From Bacteroidota bacterium (GTDB lineage: Bacteria > Bacteroidota > Ignavibacteria > Ignavibacteriales > Ignavibacteriaceae), in contig JADFLR010000006.1 of the NCBI GenBank assembly GCA_022564295.1, positions 99,579-163,578 on the forward strand: a stretch of DNA of 64,000 nucleotides, written 5' to 3'. Positions 36,247 through 45,049 of the stretch are shown piece after piece. Numbering within the stretch: the stretch's first letter is position 1; every line of letters begins with the position of its first letter. The notes under the pieces were generated by a model. That model was not told where the DNA came from. It saw only the letters and a list, made by a program, of their open reading frames with translations, and searched no databases. The position numbers and the translations under genes are program-made.

Positions 36247-36516
36247 ATTATTACTTGCCAATTAAAAATAGTAACTAATCATCAACTTTCTTTTTCTTGA
36301 CTTTAATCAAATATTATCTCAAGTTAATAACCAGTATTTAATTCTGCACCTTTGGGTGATGTTGTAGAGTGCATTACTGTTTATTGCGAGATTATTCCTT
36401 TCTATTATTTCCCCCAAGGTGTGGGGTATAGCATAACCCATTAAAGGGAATAATTGCTGTGCTTCCTGATTCCCTTTAATGAAAATTTATCTCTCAATAA
36501 TTTTTTAGGAGGAAAT
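36247..36516. other. Leader region upstream of the broken T9SS gene
   Basis: About 270 bp (416 bp from the pit stop to the next start) with no gene. It contains the CCCCAAGGTGTGGGG dyad near 36413-36426 and the long hairpin at 36439-36481. The ribosome site AGGAGGAAAT directly precedes the ATG at 36517. Confidence 0.5.
36439..36481 (+). promoter_or_regulatory. Leader hairpin upstream of the broken T9SS gene
   Basis: Perfect 12-bp arms CATTAAAGGGAA and TTCCCTTTAATG with a 19-base loop, 35 bp before the ATG at 36517. Could be an mRNA leader structure or operator. It does not match a riboswitch I know. Confidence 0.35.
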
Positions 36517-37914
36517 ATGAGAAATTCAGCTTTTACCTTTCTAGGGTGCATCTTCGGTATAATGATTTTTACTGGCATTACACAAGCTCAAACGCAAACT
36601 AGTTCAATGGTCTATGAAGATCAATGGTTTGATTTGGAAACCGGGACGATAATTGAACAAACCGCCGCCGCAGATTTTCAATTTAATTTCGATGCCTCTT
36701 CTACGCCTCATGCTGTAATTGTTCAGAATACTATGGAGGATGTTGGACTCGCTTACAGCAACCTCTCATAAGAAGATTTACAATTCTGTGACGTAGAATT
36801 TCTGACTTTCCCCCCCATCCCCGCCCAGGAATTCAATCTAACCGCTATCCTTAAAACGACCTCAGACAACTATTTCAAACTCGGGTTTGTTAGCGAGGAA
36901 GACACACTTGTCACGTTTCAGTGGGTGCAACTGTTTCCACCGTGCCAGCCACTTGTTGCACTTTGCCAGGATGTAACAATATCAGCAGATGCAAACTGCC
37001 AGGCAAATGTAACCGCAGCTCAGGTAGATGATGGTTCATTCGATCCCGGTGGTGGTGCGATTAGTCTTAGCCTTTTACCGCTAGCACCATATCCTTTAGG
37101 CGAAACAGTAGTAACCCTGACTGTAAGCAACGGATCGGAATCCAGCACTTGCACGGCAATAATAACTGTTGTTGATAATACTGCGCCTGTTCTTGTTTGT
37201 AATTCCGTTCCATTAGAACTCCGTCCTCCAGACGATCCTCCAAACAGTCAATTAAAGACCATTGATGTAAGCGATTTATTTGTTTCTGTATCAGATAACT
37301 GTTCTGCTCTTTCAGTAGATGATGTTTACATTCCCTCAGTAAGCAGTGATGAAGCAGATGGCAGTGATCCGCCTGATATAGTAATCGTCGGACCGGATTG
37401 TAAATCAGTTCAGCTTCGTAAACAAAGACAGGGTGGCGGTAACGGAAGAGTATACACTATTACACTTGCTGCAGATGATGAAAGCGGTAATACAGGAACA
37501 ACAACCTGCCAGGTAACAATACCGCCCAACACGGGTACAGGCTCTTCTGCAGTTGATGACGGCGTATCTTATACTGTAAATGATTCCTGTGGAAGATTGG
37601 AAAAGATAAACGATGAAGAAAACAATCTTACTCAAACTTTGCAAATACCCGAGAGTTATGAACTTGATCAGAACTTTCCAAACCCCTTCAATCCCACAAC
37701 AACTATTTATTATGAACTGCCTTTAGAGGGCTTTGTTACACTGAAGGTATTTGATGTGTTGGGCAAAGAGGTTAAAACACTTATCGGAGGATATAAAACT
37801 GAAGGAAGATATGAGGTAGAGTTTGATGCAACAAATTTACCAAGTGGAATATATTTCTATCAGTTGAGAGCAGGATCTTTTGTTGAGACTAAGAAGATGG
37901 TGTTGATGAAGTAA
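36517..37914 (+). pseudogene. T9SS secreted protein with HYR-like domain, interrupted by one in-frame TAA
   Basis: Reading from the ATG at 36517 (AGGAGG upstream) gives a signal peptide (to TQAQ), then about 60 residues to LAYSNLS. An in-frame TAA at 36769-36771 follows, after which the same frame continues without a stop (EDLQFCDVEFLTFPPIPAQE...) to 37914. The downstream part has Cys-paired HYR-like sequence (CQDVTISADANCQANVTA, DNTAPVLVC) and a full T9SS sorting domain (NFPNPFNPTTTIYYELP to KKMVLMK). No frameshift is needed; one base change restores 465 codons. Most likely a nonsense mutation or sequencing error. An internal GTG start at 36925 would lack a signal peptide. Confidence 0.8.
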
Positions 37915-38223
37915 GAGGATTGCTATTAAATATTATTTTAGTATTGTCGTATTGTTAATATGATTGACTATCCCTGCTTAATAAATTATCAACTGGCCTC
38001 CAACCAATGCTTTTAAGTGGGGGTTTTTTTTAGATTTTTTCAACCTGATTGACCCCATATACCCCTAAAATGAAGGGTGGGGGTTGTTAGTGTAAAGGGC
38101 GTATACATTCTACAACATATTTTTAAATTCCATTACTTCTAATCGTTAAGTTTATTTTTCTTGACTTTATTGTTTCTTATTTGCAATTTGTATTTATAAA
38201 TATTTATTATCCAAGGAGGCATT
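37915..38223. other. 309-bp spacer between T9SS genes
   Basis: No coding signal. It contains the possible terminator at 37997-38031, a G/C-run dyad (ACCCCTAAAATGAAGGGTGG) near 38060, and AAGGAGG just before the ATG at 38224. Confidence 0.5.
37997..38031 (+). terminator. Possible terminator
   Basis: Short stem CCTCCA/TGGGGG (one wobble pair) followed by eight T, about 80 bp after the broken T9SS gene. Confidence 0.5.
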
Positions 38224-39270
38224 ATGCTGTCAAAACTACAAATTAGAAGTTGCAATTACCTGTTTATTTTAACATTATTTTTATTGTCGAATAGTATTCA
38301 GGCCCAGGGGATATTTCAAGGGGATTCGTTATCTCTCGGTGACGGTACAGTATATACATGGGTGCAAATTGATGGGCAAGGAGTTCCTGAAGCTATCGGT
38401 GTTACGCTGACAGAGACCGTATTTTCTAATTTACCTTCCGGAGCAGGTCAGTTTTCTCTTGATCTGCCAGACGTTGCTTCGGATTCTTTATTTATTCACA
38501 TATTATTTGATTGGAATCCTCAAGGGCATCCACCAAATAATATTTATGGTTTACCTCATTTCGATTTTCATTTTTTTATAATAACTGAGGAAGAACGTAC
38601 AGCTATTCCACAGGGTGTTGATACATTTACAGTGGCAGCCGAATACATACCGCAGGATTATAGATCTATTGATGATCCTCCTTTCTCTGTTTCGGGAATG
38701 GGTGTTCATTGGATTGATTCACTTTCATCAGAATGGCAGGGCGAAACATTTACAGAAACGGTAATATATGGTTTTTATCAGGGGGATATGGTTTTTGTTG
38801 AACCAATGATTACTGTGGATTATTTCCAAACAAATCCCAATGTAACGCTGAAGGTTAAACAACCTCAGTCATATCAGAAAGAAGGATACTATCCAACTAA
38901 TTACAGTATTGAATATGATGCGGCAGAACAAGAGTACAACATATTTATAAAGGATTTTGTATTTTCAGGTGCTGCTACTACAATAGAAGAAGAATTAAAT
39001 AATCCAAAAGAATTTTATTTGACCCAAAACTTTCCTAATCCATTTAACCCTACAACCATTGTTCAGTATGCAGTAAGCAGTAGGCAATTTGTTACACTTA
39101 AGGTTTATGATGTATTAGGAAACGAAATAGCAACACTTGTTAACGAAGAAAAACCTGTTGGAAGTTATGAAGTTGAGTTTAATGGAAAAGGATTAACAAG
39201 TGGAATATATTTCTATATACTCCAGGTAGGCTCTTTTGTTGAGACTAAGAAGATGGTGTTGATAAAGTAG
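38224..39270 (+). CDS. Secreted T9SS protein with TTHB210/DUF5602-like domain
   Basis: 348 residues. Signal peptide to about IQAQG, then a beta-rich domain of about 220 residues containing LFDWNPQGHPPNNIYGLPHF and DFHFF with conserved His/Asp. This pattern resembles the TTHB210-like (DUF5602) family, whose function is unknown and which may bind metal. It ends in a T9SS sorting domain (NFPNPFNPTTIVQYAVS to KKMVLIK). AAGGAGG lies just before the ATG. Surface-exposed; substrate unknown. Confidence 0.75.
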   Translation: MLSKLQIRSCNYLFILTLFLLSNSIQAQGIFQGDSLSLGDGTVYTWVQIDGQGVPEAIGVTLTETVFSNLPSGAGQFSLDLPDVASDSLFIHILFDWNPQGHPPNNIYGLPHFDFHFFIITEEERTAIPQGVDTFTVAAEYIPQDYRSIDDPPFSVSGMGVHWIDSLSSEWQGETFTETVIYGFYQGDMVFVEPMITVDYFQTNPNVTLKVKQPQSYQKEGYYPTNYSIEYDAAEQEYNIFIKDFVFSGAATTIEEELNNPKEFYLTQNFPNPFNPTTIVQYAVSSRQFVTLKVYDVLGNEIATLVNEEKPVGSYEVEFNGKGLTSGIYFYILQVGSFVETKKMVLIK

Positions 39271-39340
39271 CATCAACTGATCGAACTATATTGTATCAAA
39301 AAGATTCAAGCCCTCCTTGGTTTGTAATCGGGTCGGTCAT

Positions 39341-39883
39341 TTAATTCTTCAAGTGCCCACCCGATTCTACATATGGTTGAAATCTTTCAAATATAAAATG
39401 CTCCCATACCTCCTCAACAATTGCCGGTGTGTCATCCTCAACTTCACCGGCACCGTGTACAGAAATTTTCATTAAAGTTGAATCACTTCCTGCTGGTTCA
39501 AAAGTATAAGTTGTTACCAAATGAATTGCCATACCCGCTAAACCAAGCGGTCCGTCAAATCGTAATAATTTTCCCCTGTCTGCAGCTATAACTGTTGCGT
39601 GCAGAACACCGTTACCTTCATCATCAAAAAACTCCCAGAACCCACCACCGGGTATTGGCTCAATGTAAAATTCAACTGGATTCTTAGAAACAGAATGATC
39701 CCACCAGCCACTAATATCTCCCGTGGCTGCATCGAATATAACTCCCGGAGATCCCGGTAATGTTACTTCCATTGTGAATGAAAAGGCACCATAGTTCACC
39801 CCGCGTTTATTGTTTGATTGTTGCGCAGATAACAAGAATGAAAGTAAGAATATTGTAGACACAACAAATTTAATTCGGTTCAT
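39341..39883 (-). CDS. Exported SRPBCC-fold protein
   Basis: 180 residues with a signal peptide (MNRIKFVVSTIFLLSFLLSAQ). The remainder has the START/SRPBCC pattern: FSFTMEVTLPGSPGVIFDAA, DISGWWDHSV, FDDEGNGVLHATVIAADRGKLLRFDG, a central THLVTTYTFEPAG strand and a C-terminal helix WEHFIFERFQPYV. SRPBCC folds bind small hydrophobic ligands; the ligand is unknown. Convergent with the T9SS gene to its left. Confidence 0.75.
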   Translation of the reverse strand: MNRIKFVVSTIFLLSFLLSAQQSNNKRGVNYGAFSFTMEVTLPGSPGVIFDAATGDISGWWDHSVSKNPVEFYIEPIPGGGFWEFFDDEGNGVLHATVIAADRGKLLRFDGPLGLAGMAIHLVTTYTFEPAGSDSTLMKISVHGAGEVEDDTPAIVEEVWEHFIFERFQPYVESGGHLKN

Positions 39884-39988
39884 ATCTTGATCCTTGTAAA
39901 ATTATATTAAAAAGTTAAATTAGAGTAATTAAATATTCTAATTATAGAATGAAAAATAAACACCTAAAAATATTTTTATTCAGAGGGA

Positions 39989-41695
39989 ATGATGCACTCA
40001 ATCAAATACCTTATAATATTCATTTCATTTTTTGCACTAATAAGTTGTTCGGAAAATAAAATGAAAACAGCATTTATAAATGGTAAAATATATACCGTAG
40101 ATCAACAGCAGCCGTTAGCTGAAGCAGTTGTTGTTGTAAATAATAAAATTGCGTTTGTCGGTTCAAACAAAGAAACAGAAAAATTTATTGATGCTTCAAC
40201 AAAAGTAATTGATTTAAACGGTAAACTGATGCTGCCCGGTTTTAACGACAGCCATCTTCATTTTACTTCCGGTGGATATTTTCTTCTCGGAATAAATCTA
40301 AGAAAAGCAAAATCGAAAGAGGAGTTTATTAGCATACTAAAAGATTATATAATACAACGGGAAGGCTTGTCTTCGCCCGGTACTAACCGGACTTCGCCGG
40401 AGCTTGGCAGATGGGTTACTGGAGGAAGATGGGATCACGAATCCTGGAAAGTTAAAAAAGTTCCAACCAAAGAATTGATTGATGATTTTACGTCAAACAC
40501 TCCTGTATTTGTTAACAGAATAGACGGACATATGGGTTTAGCGAACTCTAAAGCTCTTGAACTTGCCGGAATTACAAAGGATACACCGAATCCTGCTGGC
40601 GGTCTTATAATGAAGGATCCTGATACGGGAGAACCGACGGGAATATTAAAAGACAATGCAATGGATCTTGTGTTTGATATTATTCCGGAAAAATCTCTCG
40701 AAGATAATATTGAAGCTGCCAACCATTCATTCAAAGAAGCGAGAAAGTTTGGCATCACCAGTGTTCTGGAAATGACTGAACCGGGAGAATTGGAAGCTTA
40801 CGAAAGGATTAAAATGGATGGGAATTTTACTTGCAGGATTTATTCAATCTTGCCAATTAATAAATACATGGAATTGGTAAATAATAACATAAAAGTACAT
40901 TCGGGAGATGAATACATTAGAAGAGGAGGACTAAAAGGTTATGCTGACGGTTCGCTCGGAGCAAAAACTGCATGGTTTTTTGAACCATACGAGAATGATA
41001 CTACGTACGGACTTCCGATGGATATTATTTTAAACGGTGAACTAAGTGACTGGGCATTTGATGCTGATAAAAATCGTTTGCAAATCTGTATTCATGCTAT
41101 AGGGAATAAAGCAAATAACCAAATCCTAAATTTATTTGAAGCGATTGAAAAAGATAATTCAAAATGGGACAGACGATTTAGGATTGAGCATGCACAGCAC
41201 TTAATTCCCGGAGATGTAAATCGTTTTTCTGAAATTGGAGTGATTGCTTCAGTACAGCCCTATCATGCAATTGATGACGGAGTTTGGGTAAGAAATCGAA
41301 TTGGTAAGGAAAGAGAGATGTTAACGCACATGTATAAATCGTATTTGGATAATAATGTTGTATTAGCATTCGGAACCGATTGGCCCGTTGCACCTATAAA
41401 TCCCTTGTACGGATTGTATGCTGCAGTAACACGCAGAACCGTTGATGGTAAAAATCCTGACGGTTGGATTCCTGAACAAAAAATTACAATTGAAGAAGCA
41501 ATAAAAGCCTATACGCTTGATGCGGCTTACGCAAGTTTTGAAGAAAATATTAAAGGAAGTATTGAAGTCGGAAAGCTTGCGGATATGGTTGTGTTAAGTG
41601 ATGATATTCTAACAATTGATCCAATAAAAATTTGGGATGTAAAAGTTGAGATGACGATTTTTGATGGGAAAGTTGTTTATGATAAGGAGGAATAG
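39989..41695 (+). CDS. Amidohydrolase, YtcJ-like lipoprotein
   Basis: 568 residues. A lipoprotein signal is visible (FFALISC-S). The metal-dependent amidohydrolase fold shows FINGKIYTVD, LPGFNDSHLHFTSGG (HxH metal site), GGRWDHESW, a KGYADGSLGAKTAWF strand, CIHAIGNKANN, RIEHAQHL and AFGTDWPVAP (metal Asp). It matches the YtcJ/Amidohydro_3 group, which acts on unknown amides or cyclic compounds. Just before GGRWDHE the sequence GLSSPGTNRTSPEL, encoded by a GC-rich, CCGG-rich stretch (40370-40406), looks like an extra insert and may be another palindromic repeat. Confidence 0.87.
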   Translation: MMHSIKYLIIFISFFALISCSENKMKTAFINGKIYTVDQQQPLAEAVVVVNNKIAFVGSNKETEKFIDASTKVIDLNGKLMLPGFNDSHLHFTSGGYFLLGINLRKAKSKEEFISILKDYIIQREGLSSPGTNRTSPELGRWVTGGRWDHESWKVKKVPTKELIDDFTSNTPVFVNRIDGHMGLANSKALELAGITKDTPNPAGGLIMKDPDTGEPTGILKDNAMDLVFDIIPEKSLEDNIEAANHSFKEARKFGITSVLEMTEPGELEAYERIKMDGNFTCRIYSILPINKYMELVNNNIKVHSGDEYIRRGGLKGYADGSLGAKTAWFFEPYENDTTYGLPMDIILNGELSDWAFDADKNRLQICIHAIGNKANNQILNLFEAIEKDNSKWDRRFRIEHAQHLIPGDVNRFSEIGVIASVQPYHAIDDGVWVRNRIGKEREMLTHMYKSYLDNNVVLAFGTDWPVAPINPLYGLYAAVTRRTVDGKNPDGWIPEQKITIEEAIKAYTLDAAYASFEENIKGSIEVGKLADMVVLSDDILTIDPIKIWDVKVEMTIFDGKVVYDKEE

Positions 41696-41700
41696 AACGC

Positions 41701-41774
41701 TGATAAAACTGATGCAACTGATTTGCACAGATTTAAATCAGTGATTATCCGTTCAATCTGTGTTATCCGTGTGC
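41701..41774. repeat. Dispersed repeat resembling 'AATCTGTGTTATCCGTGT' elements
   Basis: Low-complexity run built from short ATCTG/ATCAGTG/ATCCGTG words, directly after the amidohydrolase stop. I recall near-identical sequences scattered in many Bacteroidota genomes. The stop and last four codons (MAHG) of the small reading frame below lie inside it. Confidence 0.5.
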
Positions 41775-42008
41775 CATTAGTACTACCAAAATCATCGCCT
41801 CATCAACAGATGAATCTTCCGCTGCAAAAGCTATAACTATATCATCATTCCCGGTAACACCTGTAATTTCAAGTTCCCAAAGAAGACCGGATAATATATC
41901 TGGAAGAAATGGTTTAGATGAAATTTTATATACTTTATAGCTTTTCAATTCACGGTCAGTGGAAGTTTGCCAATAATTTACAAATTTTATCCTGGAATCT
42001 GCGGGCAA
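41763..42008 (-). pseudogene. Possible gene fragment with fibronectin III-like sequence
   Basis: 81-codon frame overlapping the last 53 bp of the PBP4 gene on the same strand. The segment KFVNYWQTSTDRELKSYKVY resembles the start of a fibronectin III-like strand pair, and the product ends inside a dispersed repeat. It may be the 3' remnant of a lost gene, or chance. No ribosome site seen. Confidence 0.25.
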
Positions 42009-43383
42009 CAGAATTTTTTTCTACAAAATTTTGTATCATTAAAGCGAAGGTAATTAAATTACCGTTCTTTGCAGATACATAACCTGAAAGAGAACTAACT
42101 CCTGCCAAAGTACCTGTTTTAGCGTGAACATTATTTTCAGCATTCGTATTCTTCATTCGTTTTTTGAGCGTGCCATCAACTCCTGCAATAGAAAGCGAAT
42201 TATAATAAGGGTAAAATTCAGAATGCTTGTACATATATTTTAATAATTCGATCAGCAATTCTGTACTAACAAGATTGTAACGTGAAACACCGGAACCATC
42301 AGCTAATGAATAATCATTCGGATCGAGACCGACTGAATCAATTAGGCTTTTAATAATTCCAATTCCATTCTTTGCAACTGCGGGTGCAGCGGAATCCTTT
42401 AATGCAAGTGCATACAACAGCATTTCTGCGCTTAAATTATCACTTTCTTTGTTCAAGTTAATTAGTACTTTTGCTAAGGAACGATTAATTTCAGCAAGAT
42501 AAATAGATCCGCTAGGTAAAGTCTTTATATCAAGTTCACCGTACGAATATATCTTTTCCTTTTCCAAATGTTCTTTAAACAACGTTAAGAAATATTTTTC
42601 TGGTTTTAGTAAATTTAATTTGTTGCTGTGTGCAGAAGTATCAATAACTTCACCAAGTCGTACCTGACCTTCTATAAAAAGAGTATTCTTGCCGTTAAGC
42701 CAATCCCTTGTGATATTTAAATTACCCGGAACGGTTGATGGAACGGTTACAGAGTGGTTTTCAATCTTAACAAATTGGGTTTCGGGTTTAAGTGAAACAA
42801 TACCGGGCAAACCAACTTTATTTCCTGTAACAAATACTTCTATCGCATTATTATTTATGTTTAAAGCACTTAGCATCGGTGCGCCCGGGTCAGGGTTATC
42901 ATCCCACATCCATCCGCGACCCCAATAAATCGAATCCTTGATTGAAATATCAGCATAAATATTTTCAGTGATGAATCTTATTTCCAATGATTTTAATGCT
43001 TGCACCAAAGAATCCAAATCGTTCAAAGTTAAATCCGGATCGAGACCACCGACAATGTAAAGATCACCGTATAATGTTACCCCTTCGGCAACCCCGTTAT
43101 AATATAAAGTTGTTGTGAATTCATATTCGGGACCGAGAAAAACCAATCCTGCTGCCGATGTAAGCAGTTTCATGTTTGATGCTGGATGGAGAAGCAATTT
43201 ATTATTATGGCTGAATAATGATTTACCTTCTGTGAGATCAAATATTTCAATTGCAATTTGTGATTGCTCAAAGAACTTATCATTAACAATTTTATTCAAA
43301 TCATTTTTTAGTTTGTTTAATCCGGATTGAGCAAGAAAATTAAAAGAGAAAAATATTAATATTAGGATTGATTTATAGATCAT
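41956..43383 (-). CDS. dacB: D-Ala-D-Ala carboxypeptidase/endopeptidase (PBP4 type)
   Basis: 475 residues, exported (signal to FNFLAQ). The three penicillin-binding motifs of the S13 family are seen: SxxK as HPASNMK (S69, K72), SxN-type in ADGSGVSRYN and KTG in HAKTGTLAGVSS. The large inserted domain between motifs 1 and 2 is present (DLYIVGGLDPDLTLND...). It trims or cleaves peptidoglycan cross-links in the periplasm. Length is normal for PBP4. The stop lies in the normal C-terminal region (KICKLLANFH). Confidence 0.92.
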   Translation of the reverse strand: MIYKSILILIFFSFNFLAQSGLNKLKNDLNKIVNDKFFEQSQIAIEIFDLTEGKSLFSHNNKLLLHPASNMKLLTSAAGLVFLGPEYEFTTTLYYNGVAEGVTLYGDLYIVGGLDPDLTLNDLDSLVQALKSLEIRFITENIYADISIKDSIYWGRGWMWDDNPDPGAPMLSALNINNNAIEVFVTGNKVGLPGIVSLKPETQFVKIENHSVTVPSTVPGNLNITRDWLNGKNTLFIEGQVRLGEVIDTSAHSNKLNLLKPEKYFLTLFKEHLEKEKIYSYGELDIKTLPSGSIYLAEINRSLAKVLINLNKESDNLSAEMLLYALALKDSAAPAVAKNGIGIIKSLIDSVGLDPNDYSLADGSGVSRYNLVSTELLIELLKYMYKHSEFYPYYNSLSIAGVDGTLKKRMKNTNAENNVHAKTGTLAGVSSLSGYVSAKNGNLITFALMIQNFVEKNSVARRFQDKICKLLANFH

Positions 43384-43481
43384 GGATAAAGTTTTTTTAT
43401 TTAATTTTTCATTTTTCGAAGTAGTATTAACAGGCAGAATTGCTTTTACAAAATTTATAATTCTATTTAATTAATTAATAT

Positions 43482-43647
43482 TTACTCAAGTTGACTGTTT
43501 AAAACTGATATATAAAAAACCGTTGAAACGGTTAAAAAAAATAAGGTTTTGTATATTAACCCACGACTTAAGTCGTGGGTTAATACAAAAAGATCAAGTG
43601 TAATAACCATTTTAACGGTTTCCAAAATTAGCACTCAACTTGAGTAA
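43482..43647. repeat. Nested-palindrome element, 166 bp, MITE- or REP-like
   Basis: Outer perfect 13-bp inverted repeats TTACTCAAGTTGA (43482-43494) and TCAACTTGAGTAA (43635-43647). Inner pair around ACCGTTGAAACGGTT and ATTTTAACGGTTT. Centre is the perfect 28-bp palindrome at 43556-43583 (core CCACGACTTAAGTCGTGG). It has no reading frame. Its right end is 8 bp from the TatD-radical SAM stop. Elements like this are often spread by a separately encoded transposase such as a RAYT; none is in the window. Confidence 0.85.
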
Positions 43648-43654
43648 TTACTGT

Positions 43655-45016
43655 TTAAAAATAAGGTCTTACTCTAAACTCTGCACCAATTTTTTCTTCC
43701 ACAGTTTTTCTTGCTCTTTCGATATCCAATTTATCAATTGATACAATTGTCATCGATACTTTATTAACGTAATCTTTTACCTGTTTGGCAAAGATTATCA
43801 TTTCATTGAACATCCTGGATTCAATTCCCATAAGTTCAGCGTACTGTTTGGGGTTAAATGTATTCAAACTGATGGATACTTCGTCAATCAATCCGCTGCA
43901 TTCCGGTGTAATATTTCTCTTATTGATATGACTGCCATGCCCGTTTGTATTCAGCCGTGTACGACCGCCTTTTTCTTTTACAGATTTTGCTATTTCTTTT
44001 ACTACATCCCATCTTATTGTCGGTTCGCCGTAACCGCAAAAAACTATTTCTTCATATTTCGTTGGGTCACCAATTTCTTCAATATAAAACTCAGCATCCG
44101 GTTCTTCGCTTCTTTTCATACCAAGATTGTAACCTTTTAAAACAGGATCGGTTTTTCTTCTGCAAAATGAACAATGTGAATTACATCTGTTTGTGATATT
44201 TACATAAAGTGAATTGCCAATTTTATAAGTAAAAGAAGTTTTTATCCTACTTCCAATACCAAAAATTCTGAAAGCATTGAATGAAGTGATCCGCCCGACT
44301 TCTTCCATGCTAAGCGCGTGTGCCTCGGCAACTTGCTCAGCTATATAATTAACATATGCAGGTTCATTCCTCTTGCCTCTAAACGGAACGGGAGTTAAAA
44401 ACGGTGAGTCGGTTTCCAAAAGAAGTTGATCTATCCTAATGTTTTTTAATACTTCTCTAAGCTCATCTGCTTTTTTAAATGTTATGTTTCCTGTAAAAGA
44501 GATCATATACCCCATATGCGTTAATTCTTTTGCATCATTCAATGAACCGTTAAAACAATGGAATTGGGCTTTCAAACCACTGCCGCAATAGCTGTTGATT
44601 ATCTCCATCATATCTTTATCCGAATCCCTGTTGTGAACAATAACCGGCAGGTTAAGTTTCAATGCCAGATCAATCTGAGATTTGAACGCTTCTATTTGTT
44701 TTTCTTTAGGAGAATAATCGTAGAAATAATCCAATCCTATTTCCCCTATCGCAACTATTTTTTTATGTGATGCTAAACTCTCTATTTCGTTTAATAACGA
44801 AGGGTCCCAATCCTTTGAATCGTGCGGATGAATGCCAACAGCACCGTATATCATATCATATTTTTCAGTCAGGATTATTACTTCTTTTGCTGTAGCTAAA
44901 TCCGTTGCCGGAACTAATATAAAATCAACTCCGGAATCCTTAGCTCTTTGAATAACCTCGTCGAGATCATCTTCAAAATTAGGATAAAATAAATGTGAAT
45001 GAGTATCGATAAACAT
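43655..45016 (-). CDS. TatD-family nuclease fused to a radical SAM domain
   Basis: 453 residues. Residues 1-255 are TatD-like metal-dependent DNase: DTHSHLF (H6, H8), AIGEIGLDYFYD, VIVHNRDSD, AQFHCFNG and LLETDSPFLTP. Residues about 262-453 are a radical SAM domain with CNSHCSFC (CX3CX2C, about 276-283), EEIVFCGYGEPTIRW and GLIDEVSISLN. TatD-linked radical SAM proteins are a known family normally encoded as a separate neighbour; here the two are one protein. The joint function is unknown. purM lies 33 bp upstream on the same strand. Confidence 0.88.
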   Translation of the reverse strand: MFIDTHSHLFYPNFEDDLDEVIQRAKDSGVDFILVPATDLATAKEVIILTEKYDMIYGAVGIHPHDSKDWDPSLLNEIESLASHKKIVAIGEIGLDYFYDYSPKEKQIEAFKSQIDLALKLNLPVIVHNRDSDKDMMEIINSYCGSGLKAQFHCFNGSLNDAKELTHMGYMISFTGNITFKKADELREVLKNIRIDQLLLETDSPFLTPVPFRGKRNEPAYVNYIAEQVAEAHALSMEEVGRITSFNAFRIFGIGSRIKTSFTYKIGNSLYVNITNRCNSHCSFCRRKTDPVLKGYNLGMKRSEEPDAEFYIEEIGDPTKYEEIVFCGYGEPTIRWDVVKEIAKSVKEKGGRTRLNTNGHGSHINKRNITPECSGLIDEVSISLNTFNPKQYAELMGIESRMFNEMIIFAKQVKDYVNKVSMTIVSIDKLDIERARKTVEEKIGAEFRVRPYF

Positions 45017-45049
45017 GGCTTGCTGATTTAATTCAATGAAAAGAAAAAA

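Noticed and set aside
36769..36771. Stop codon reassignment or programmed readthrough of TAA
   Set aside because: Many neighbouring genes end normally at TAA and no recoding structure is seen; a nonsense mutation is simpler. Kept only as an open possibility.
43629..43647. TTAGCACTC resembling a CIRCE half-site
   Set aside because: The second half GAGTGCTAA is absent at the right spacing, it is the right end of the nested palindrome, and no heat-shock gene follows.
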